Positions 58,438-64,000 of a stretch of 64,000 bases of DNA are shown here, one piece after another. Where the stretch lies: contig BJHQ01000004.1 of the NCBI GenBank assembly GCA_014193115.1, forward strand, positions 1 through 64,000, given 5' to 3'. Positions within the stretch are counted from its first letter, which is position 1, and each line of letters begins with the position of its first letter. The position numbers were made by a program, and so were the translations under genes. A model generated the notes under the pieces. The model saw nothing but the letters and a program-made list of their open reading frames with translations. It was not told the origin of the DNA and did no database searches. This DNA is from Planctomycetota bacterium. GTDB taxonomy: Bacteria > Planctomycetota > UBA11346.

Positions 58438-60462
58438 ATGCTTGCCCTGGTTCCCATGCCTTTCCGCTCCTCGTCCTTGGCCGGAACCGCATTGCGCCAG
58501 ATGGGTCTGCGTCTGTTGGTGGTGACGGCGGTGGTGACGGTGCTCAGCTGGTGGCATGTGGCGGGAACCCTGCGCGCCCAGGCGATCGAGCATGTGCGCC
58601 AGACCGTCGCCCTGCGCAGCGCCCGGGAGCGGACCCGATTCGATCTGGCCCGGGACAACCTGCTCGCCTGGGCGAAGGAATGGGATCGGCAGCTCGACCG
58701 GCTCGGTGATGGCGATCCGGTGGAGCGCTTCAATTCGCAAGTCATCACCTGGGGCGATGGCACCAGGCGGACTCCGCTGGCCGGTTTCGACGGCAAGTAC
58801 GATACCGGCGTGTTCCTCCGCGCCGACCTGACCGTCGACCAGGATGTCCGCCGCCGGGTGGTGGTGGCGAAATCCCTGATCGAACGCTGGGGTCCGGCCT
58901 GGCTCAATCGCTTCACCGATCTGTGGTATGGCAGCGACGAATCGATCCTGGTGCTGTTCTGGCCCGATTACGCCACCTACGTTCCGAATCTGCCGGCCAC
59001 CCATTCGATGCAGCCGGAGGAATACCTGGCGGTGGCCAAGGCCGGCGTGCCCGGCCGGGTGGATTGGACCGGAGTCTATCTCGATCCGCCCAGCCAGGCC
59101 TGGCTGGTGTCGAGCATCCTGCCGTTGCATCGGCCGCCGGCAGGGGGCCGGACCAGCCGCTTCGCAGGGTTCGTCAGCCATGACCTGACCCTGAATGACC
59201 TGATCGACCGCACCCACGAAGACCATCTGCCTGGGACCTACAATGTGCTCTTCCGCCTTGACGGCCGGTTGCTCGCCCATCCCAAATTGACCGCCCGGAT
59301 CCAGGCGAGCAAAGGCGCCTTCACCATCGCCGACGCCAAGGATCCTTTGCTCGATCAGGTCGCCGCCGCGGCGCGTATCGCCACGACCGACGCCGACGTG
59401 GTCGAATCGGCAGATGGGAAGCATCTGTTCGGCATCGCCCGCATCCCGGGACCGGAATGGTTCGTGGTGACGGTGATTCCCCGCGAAGTGATCGAATCAC
59501 CTGCCAATGCCACCGCGCGCTGGATCCTCTTCCTCGGCGTCGCCAGCCTGGTGATCGAGATGCTCATGCTGTGGACGGTCCTCCGCCGCCAGGTCGCCGA
59601 ACCGCTTGGCCAGATCGACGAGGCGGCCGGGCGGATCGCCGGCGGCGACCGCAGGCTCCGCCTGGATGTCGGCCGTCAGGACGAGATCGGCCGGCTGGCG
59701 CGGTCGTTCGACGCCATGGTCGCGGCGGTCAGCGAGCGCGACGCAGCGCTGGAGCGGCGGGTCGCCGAACGCACCGCCGAACTGGCGGCGGCCCTCGCTG
59801 AACTGGAATCCTTCAGCTATTCCGTGTCCCATGACCTGCGGGCGCCGCTGCGGGCGATCTCCGGGTTCGGCGATATTCTTGAAGAGGACCACGGCGCGCA
59901 CCTCGATGCCGAGGGCCGCCGGGTGCTCGGCGTGGTGCGCGGCGAGGCCAGGCGGATGGGCGAGCTGATCGACGATCTGCTCGGCCTGGCCAAGGTCTCG
60001 CGCTCGCCCCTGGACCGCCAGCTGGTCGATGTCGCCGCCATGGCCCAGGCGGTGATCGAGCAGCTCCGCCGCCAGGATCCCGGGCGCCAGGTCGAGGTCC
60101 TGATCGACCCCGGAATCCAGCTCAGCGCCGATCCCGGCATGGTTCGCATCGTCCTCGACAACCTGCTCGGCAATGCCTGGAAATACACCTCGCGATCGCC
60201 CCGTCCGGTGATCACCGTGCGGGCCATCCCAGGCGGGATCGCGGTCGAGGACAACGGTGCCGGCTTCGATCCCGCTTCGGCCGGGCGGCTATTCCAGCCT
60301 TTCACCCGGCTGCACCGGGCCGAGGAGTTCCCGGGCACTGGCATCGGCCTGGCCATCGTCGCCCGGATCGCCGCCCGCCACGGTGGCGCGGTTTCTGCCG
60401 AAGGCCGTACCGGAGAAGGCGCCCGGATGACTGTGACCTTTGGAGCCGTCGTCCCGGTCTGA
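58438..60462 (+). CDS. Sensor histidine kinase with extracellular CHASE4/Cache-like domain and HAMP
   Basis: This 674-residue protein starts at ATG 58438 (or 58456). Membrane segment about 22-42, a 300-residue extracytoplasmic sensor (CHASE4/Cache-like: Trp-Ala-Lys-Glu-Trp-Asp, Asp-Gly-Lys-Tyr-Asp), a second membrane segment near 357-382, HAMP (Asp-Glu-Ile-Gly-Arg-Leu), HisKA with the phospho-acceptor His465 in Ser-Val-Ser-His-Asp-Leu-Arg-Ala-Pro, and HATPase with Asn-Leu-Leu-Gly-Asn-Ala-Trp-Lys, Asp-Asn-Gly-Ala-Gly-Phe and Gly-Thr-Gly-Ile-Gly-Leu-Ala-Ile. The His-Asp-Leu-Arg-Ala-Pro form is phytochrome-like HisKA. No response regulator is adjacent, so it is an orphan here. Confidence 0.9.
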   Translation: MLALVPMPFRSSSLAGTALRQMGLRLLVVTAVVTVLSWWHVAGTLRAQAIEHVRQTVALRSARERTRFDLARDNLLAWAKEWDRQLDRLGDGDPVERFNSQVITWGDGTRRTPLAGFDGKYDTGVFLRADLTVDQDVRRRVVVAKSLIERWGPAWLNRFTDLWYGSDESILVLFWPDYATYVPNLPATHSMQPEEYLAVAKAGVPGRVDWTGVYLDPPSQAWLVSSILPLHRPPAGGRTSRFAGFVSHDLTLNDLIDRTHEDHLPGTYNVLFRLDGRLLAHPKLTARIQASKGAFTIADAKDPLLDQVAAAARIATTDADVVESADGKHLFGIARIPGPEWFVVTVIPREVIESPANATARWILFLGVASLVIEMLMLWTVLRRQVAEPLGQIDEAAGRIAGGDRRLRLDVGRQDEIGRLARSFDAMVAAVSERDAALERRVAERTAELAAALAELESFSYSVSHDLRAPLRAISGFGDILEEDHGAHLDAEGRRVLGVVRGEARRMGELIDDLLGLAKVSRSPLDRQLVDVAAMAQAVIEQLRRQDPGRQVEVLIDPGIQLSADPGMVRIVLDNLLGNAWKYTSRSPRPVITVRAIPGGIAVEDNGAGFDPASAGRLFQPFTRLHRAEEFPGTGIGLAIVARIAARHGGAVSAEGRTGEGARMTVTFGAVVPV

Positions 60463-60589
60463 ATGGGACCAGCGAGTGCAAAACGTGAACCGCGGGGCAT
60501 GGATCTGCTTGAACAACTGACATAATGGAGACTCGTCACCGACGGCCGCACCGCACACTGGGATTTCCTTCCACCCCAAGGGAATCCCC

Positions 60590-61531
60590 ATGGCGCCCAT
60601 CCGCAGCCTCCTTTACCTCCTCCCGCTATCGCTCGCGGCCACTTTACCTGCGGAGGACGTTGTCGCTCCTGGCGCTGCCATCGGAGTCAACCGCGGCGCA
60701 GCCAATGCGGTCGGAGCCAAGGATAGCTCACCTACCCAGTCCACCCATAGCTGGGAACTGCCACCGATCACGGTCTATGGGCATCCCGGGACCGGCCTGC
60801 GTGAGGAGGACCGGGTCGGCAGTTACGAGCAGCCGCGGTGGACCGCGCGCAGGCGTTTCACCGAGGTCCGGTCCTATGTCATCCCCGAAGGCCAGATCGA
60901 ATTCGAATACTGGCTGATCGCCAAGGATTTCGGCAAGGATAAGGACGACAACGGCCAGACCGACAACCTGGTGACCCAGGTCTTCGAAGTGGAGATGGGG
61001 CTGCCGTATCGGTTCCAATTCGATCTGTACCAGGTCTGGGCGAAGAGCGAGTCCACCGGTACGACCGCGCTTGACGAGACCAAGTTTGAAATCCGTTGGG
61101 CATTCGCCGACTGGGGCGTCATCTGGGCCAACCCGACGCTGTACCTGGAATGGGCTCAGGCCAGCGGCGGCTACGACGCCATCGAAGGCAAGCTGCTGTT
61201 CAGCGATGAATTGGCGCCGCATTGGCACTGGGCCGCCAACCTGGTCTACGAACGCAAGGTAGGTGGAGACGAGGCCACCGCCTACGAATTCAATCCCGCG
61301 CTGTCCTATACGCTGATCGATGAGCGGCTGTCGGTGGGCGTCGAAGGCAAATTCGCTTATGAAGATGTGAAAGGCGCTCGCCGCCATTACGAAAAGGAAA
61401 TCCTGTTCGGACCCAACCTCCAGTTCCGCCCCGCTCCGCAGATGCACATCAATGCATCGTGGTTGCCGGAATGGACCAAGGGCAATGCCCTGACCAGCAA
61501 GACGACCCTGATCGTCGGCTGGGAGTTCTGA
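60590..61531 (+). CDS. Exported beta-rich envelope protein of unknown function
   Basis: The protein has 313 residues from ATG 60590 with AAGGGA 7 bases upstream. The signal peptide is about 1-21 (Leu-Leu-Tyr-Leu-Leu-Pro-Leu-Ser-Leu-Ala). A disordered segment follows, then Leu-Pro-Pro-Ile-Thr-Val-Tyr-Gly near 58. The rest is rich in alternating aromatic and polar residues and ends in Ile-Val-Gly-Trp-Glu-Phe, the terminal aromatic typical of outer-membrane beta-barrels. I infer an outer-membrane barrel or a transporter-like protein, with no catalytic claim. A strong hairpin follows. Confidence 0.7.
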   Translation: MAPIRSLLYLLPLSLAATLPAEDVVAPGAAIGVNRGAANAVGAKDSSPTQSTHSWELPPITVYGHPGTGLREEDRVGSYEQPRWTARRRFTEVRSYVIPEGQIEFEYWLIAKDFGKDKDDNGQTDNLVTQVFEVEMGLPYRFQFDLYQVWAKSESTGTTALDETKFEIRWAFADWGVIWANPTLYLEWAQASGGYDAIEGKLLFSDELAPHWHWAANLVYERKVGGDEATAYEFNPALSYTLIDERLSVGVEGKFAYEDVKGARRHYEKEILFGPNLQFRPAPQMHINASWLPEWTKGNALTSKTTLIVGWEF

Positions 61532-61538
61532 TCCTGGA

Positions 61539-61579
61539 CCGGCCGTTCCCGCCCGCTCTGGCGGGACGGGAACGGCCGG
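61539..61579. terminator. Bidirectional hairpin terminator between converging genes
   Basis: A perfect 13-base-pair stem (CCGGCCGTTCCCG at 61539-61551, complement at 61567-61579) with an inner CCCGC/GCGGG stem sits 7 bases past the plus-strand stop and 16 before the minus-strand stop. It likely ends transcripts from both sides. Confidence 0.7.
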
Positions 61580-61595
61580 CGGCTCCGGCCCGCGA

Positions 61596-62060
61596 TCAGC
61601 GGGCGGTGGCCAGGATCACGTCGAGGTCGGCTCGGCGCTCTGCTGCGCCGTTGCCTTCACCGTGGGAAATCACCAGGATCGTGCGGCCGGCCACCGCGAA
61701 GACCGTGACCTCGGCCTTGGCCGGATCGCCGTCGTCGGCTTCGGTGCCGGTGCCGATCAACCGCTTGGCCGGAATCTTGCCGAGGGTCACGTCGGTCGTC
61801 GTCACAATTTTGAAGTCTTTCACCTGATCGACGATCAAAGCGGCGGCTTTGGCCACGCTTTCCTCGACTGTCCCGGCTACGGCCCGCACCTGGATGTGCG
61901 GTGTTTTCGATGGCGGCACCAGGGTGGTATCGGCCTTGGCGATCGCCTGCCAGCCGTCTGGTACGGTCAAGGTGGCGACGGTCTTGCCATCAGCGAGGAC
62001 CGCGGCGTCGGCGGCGAACGCCGTGGCAGTCAGGGCGATCAGGGGAATGAGGAAACGCAT
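61596..62060 (-). CDS. Small exported protein of unknown function
   Basis: The protein has 154 residues from ATG 62060. The signal peptide (about 1-20, Phe-Leu-Ile-Pro-Leu-Ile-Ala-Leu) ends at Ala-Phe-Ala-Ala-Asp. The mature part resembles small PsbP/DUF1795-like single-domain proteins (Val-Pro-Asp-Gly-Trp-Gln-Ala near 40), but I do not assign a family. It is the last gene of the minus-strand group with the cyclase-like gene upstream (34-base gap). Confidence 0.65.
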   Translation of the reverse strand: MRFLIPLIALTATAFAADAAVLADGKTVATLTVPDGWQAIAKADTTLVPPSKTPHIQVRAVAGTVEESVAKAAALIVDQVKDFKIVTTTDVTLGKIPAKRLIGTGTEADDGDPAKAEVTVFAVAGRTILVISHGEGNGAAERRADLDVILATAR

Positions 62061-62094
62061 GGGGCGGGTTCCTTTGGAGCGAGGTGGCGGAGAG

Positions 62095-63333
62095 TCAGGG
62101 CAGCGACCGGGCCACGGCCTTGAGCGAGCGCAGGGCGTAGGCCGTGCACAGCGCGGGCATGCCTTCGGCCCAGCGCGGCGCGTCGTTGATCCAGAAGGCA
62201 CCGGTGCTGCCATCGGCCAGAGTGACGGACTGGGCCCGCTTGCTCAGCGCCTGGAACAGGTCGCTGCGCCAGTCCGCCTGGCGGCCGTCGGGCAGGTCCA
62301 CCGTGGCCGACGCCAGCAGGTCATAGGTGGTCGAAGCCAGCGCATAGGAATGGAACAGGCCTTGGCGCTCCTTGCCGGTTCCCATGCCGGGATTGGCGTC
62401 GAATCCGTAGTTGCGTGCCAGCCACTGCCGGGCGGCCTTCACCCGCTGGTCGTCGGGTTTCAAGTCGAGCAGCAGATACGACGAGATCAATTCATAGGTC
62501 ATGGTGCCGCTCGGCGTCCACCGGCCGGCCTGGGTCTCATCGCCCTTGCTCCAGCTGCGGGCGGCCTCTTGGGGACCGTACACCCCGCCGCCGCTGCCGG
62601 CGCCGTTGTCACCGCTGGTCTTGCCGACCCAGGGTTGGTGGTTCACCGCTGACAGATCCTGGCAGCGTTCAAGGAACGCCACCGCTGCCTGCATCCGCGG
62701 GTCGCTGGCCGGCACGCCGCTGGCGCGCAAGGCCTGCAAGGCGTAACCGGTGTTCGACAGATCCTCGAAGCCCTTCCCTTGGTCCCCATATCCGATGCCG
62801 CCTTGCCCGAGGTTGCCGGGTTCGGTGTTCTGCTGGCCGAACAGGTAGCGCTGCATCGCCGGCTGGTCGAAGCGGGCGCGGTGTCCGTCAGGCAGCAGCG
62901 TCGCGGCCTGCAAGGCCAAGCTGGTGCCGTAGACCGCCAAGCCTTCGCTGCGGTCATAGACGCCGCCATCGGGTTGGCGGAATCCGGCCAGGAAGGCAAC
63001 GGATTTTCCCAGCGCAGGATGCTCGTCGGGCAACCGCTGGGGCTGCTGGCGCAGCGCGATGACGGCGAAGGCGGTGATACCGACCGCGAAGGTCTTGCCC
63101 GAGCCGATCGCTCCCTCCGGCTGGGATTGGGCCAGCAGCCAGGCCTGGGCCTTGCCGATCAGTTGTTCGACGGCGGCCCGGCTTGGCGGAGCTGGCGCTT
63201 CGCCGGCGGACGCCGCTCCAAAGGCTGTTGCCAGGCACATGACGAGAAGCAGAGGTATCCATGCTGCCGGTCTTGCGGCGACCGTTCCGACCTGGTTGGC
63301 AATGCGCTGGAAACCAACGCCGGGCAGGTTCAT
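62095..63333 (-). CDS. Exported prenyltransferase/squalene-cyclase-repeat protein
   Basis: This 412-residue protein has an N-terminal signal or anchor (about 22-44, Trp-Ile-Pro-Leu-Leu-Leu-Val-Met). The rest is an alpha/alpha toroid of squalene-cyclase-like repeats: Gly-Gly-Val-Tyr-Asp near 122, Gly-Gly-Ile-Gly-Tyr-Gly-Asp near 177, Asn-Thr-Gly-Tyr-Ala-Leu-Gln-Ala-Leu near 193. No Asp-x-Asp-Asp-Thr-Ala cyclase motif is visible, so catalysis is doubtful; exported planctomycete members with this fold are of unknown role. It starts at ATG 63333, overlapping the upstream stop by 4 bases. Confidence 0.82.
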   Translation of the reverse strand: MNLPGVGFQRIANQVGTVAARPAAWIPLLLVMCLATAFGAASAGEAPAPPSRAAVEQLIGKAQAWLLAQSQPEGAIGSGKTFAVGITAFAVIALRQQPQRLPDEHPALGKSVAFLAGFRQPDGGVYDRSEGLAVYGTSLALQAATLLPDGHRARFDQPAMQRYLFGQQNTEPGNLGQGGIGYGDQGKGFEDLSNTGYALQALRASGVPASDPRMQAAVAFLERCQDLSAVNHQPWVGKTSGDNGAGSGGGVYGPQEAARSWSKGDETQAGRWTPSGTMTYELISSYLLLDLKPDDQRVKAARQWLARNYGFDANPGMGTGKERQGLFHSYALASTTYDLLASATVDLPDGRQADWRSDLFQALSKRAQSVTLADGSTGAFWINDAPRWAEGMPALCTAYALRSLKAVARSLP

Positions 63334-64000
63334 GGCGGGCTTCCTTTCGCCAGCGGAGTGATGGTCAGGTCGTCGAACGCCGACACCGATTCAGCCTTGG
63401 TCCATACCCCGACCAGACCGGGCGCTGGGAACGTTCCATCCTGCACCCGCAGCACCGGCTTGCCGTCCAGGGTGACGCTGAACACGTCGCCCACCGCATC
63501 GACCGACAAGGTGTGCCAGACCCCGGCGGCGCAGGTGCCGTCCCAGTCGTCGAGCTGGGTGCGCACGCCATCGACGAAGCGATAAAACCGCACATTTTCA
63601 CCCCAGCCCGAGGTATTGGCCCGGGCGACGTAGTAATTCCGCTCATCTTTTGCCCGCACCACCACCCCGAAACTGCGGTCGCGACCGCCGCTGATCGCTT
63701 TGGCTTTCACCTCGACCCGGACATCGCCCCAGGTCTGGCCGGCATGCAAAGCGATGGGATAGCGATGATTGGTCTCGTCGCTGTCGGCCTGGATCAGCAC
63801 CTTTCCTGGGCTGGGGGCATCAGCCGCGGCAACCACCAGCCAGCGCGCCGGCTTGGCATCGGCCGGCCCAGGTGCGGCGAAGCGGAATCCGCCAGGAGCC
63901 GCGTCGGCCTGCGCATCGTCGAATCCGATGCGCAGCGCTGGCCCGACGATCCTCGCCGCGGTCGGCGTCGGCCGCTCCGCCTTGCTGGCGCAAGCTGGGA
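63330..64000 (-). CDS. Exported concanavalin-like (DUF1080/LamG-type) protein, 5' end beyond window
   Basis: The frame stays open to the window edge, so the start is missing; 222 codons plus the stop are visible. The first visible residues, Pro-Ala-Cys-Ala-Ser-Lys-Ala, could be the lipobox end of a lipoprotein signal peptide, with the start just outside. The body is a jelly-roll of DUF1080 (3-keto-disaccharide hydrolase) or LamG type: Phe-Gly-Val-Val-Val-Arg-Ala, Trp-His-Thr-Leu-Ser-Val-Asp, Val-Thr-Leu-Asp-Gly-Lys-Pro-Val, and Gly-Leu-Val-Gly-Val-Trp. It probably binds or cleaves a glycan. It overlaps the cyclase-like gene by 4 bases, so the two form an operon. Confidence 0.75.
   Translation of the reverse strand, partial: PACASKAERPTPTAARIVGPALRIGFDDAQADAAPGGFRFAAPGPADAKPARWLVVAAADAPSPGKVLIQADSDETNHRYPIALHAGQTWGDVRVEVKAKAISGGRDRSFGVVVRAKDERNYYVARANTSGWGENVRFYRFVDGVRTQLDDWDGTCAAGVWHTLSVDAVGDVFSVTLDGKPVLRVQDGTFPAPGLVGVWTKAESVSAFDDLTITPLAKGSPP

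Overview
The window is 64 kb of GC-rich chromosome that looks like a member of the PVC superphylum (Planctomycetota, Verrucomicrobiota, Lentisphaerota and relatives). The evidence is a DUF1800/DUF1501 pair, secreted beta-helix and GH27 enzymes, DUF4214 and DUF6687 proteins, secreted squalene-cyclase-like and concanavalin-like proteins, and above all a pilus-type operon laid out like the Akkermansia Amuc_1101-1098 locus. A lipid A-type acyltransferase and secretins show a Gram-negative envelope. I cannot name the genus. I see no rRNA, tRNA or CRISPR array.

Layout. 1-1.8 kb: two same-strand copies of an IS630-family element (the first cut by the window edge) flanking a broken zeta-toxin-like fragment. 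2-9 kb: secreted or carbohydrate-active genes: a leucine-rich-repeat-like protein, a GH27 alpha-galactosidase, a decayed beta-helix gene and an intact beta-helix protein with an F5/8C domain. 9.7-15.2 kb: two tandem Ser/Thr kinases, a MoxR-like AAA+ ATPase and a VWA protein, probably one signalling module. 15.4-21.8 kb: yacG, a GT4 glycosyltransferase, an overlapping DUF4214 / ECF sigma / anti-sigma operon, a CoA-binding protein, a divergent DXS-like protein and a secreted unknown. 21.8-29.2 kb: an ispA-type prenyl synthase, gyrB, a Nudix hydrolase, two unknowns and a MerR regulator with two matching upstream repeats. 29.4-41.3 kb: DUF6687, DUF1501, DUF1800, ferredoxin-NADP reductase, an ammonium transporter with a small downstream ORF, carB and a degenerate SGNH-like protein, with two clusters of palindromic repeats between genes.

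41.5-54 kb is a minus-strand pilus/secretion operon: a PilM-PilN fusion, an Amuc_1100-like protein, a large membrane-anchored protein, then three tandem non-identical secretins joined by 4-base overlaps. 54.3-64 kb holds rpsA with a good terminator, an LpxL-type acyltransferase convergent with a GT2-DUF2062 protein, a sensor histidine kinase, an envelope protein, and an operon of secreted proteins running off the right edge.

The two clusters most worth attention are the three-secretin pilus-like operon (a possible hetero-oligomeric or alternative outer-membrane channel) and the kinase-kinase-MoxR-VWA module. Both are built from known families in arrangements I do not recognise as described systems.
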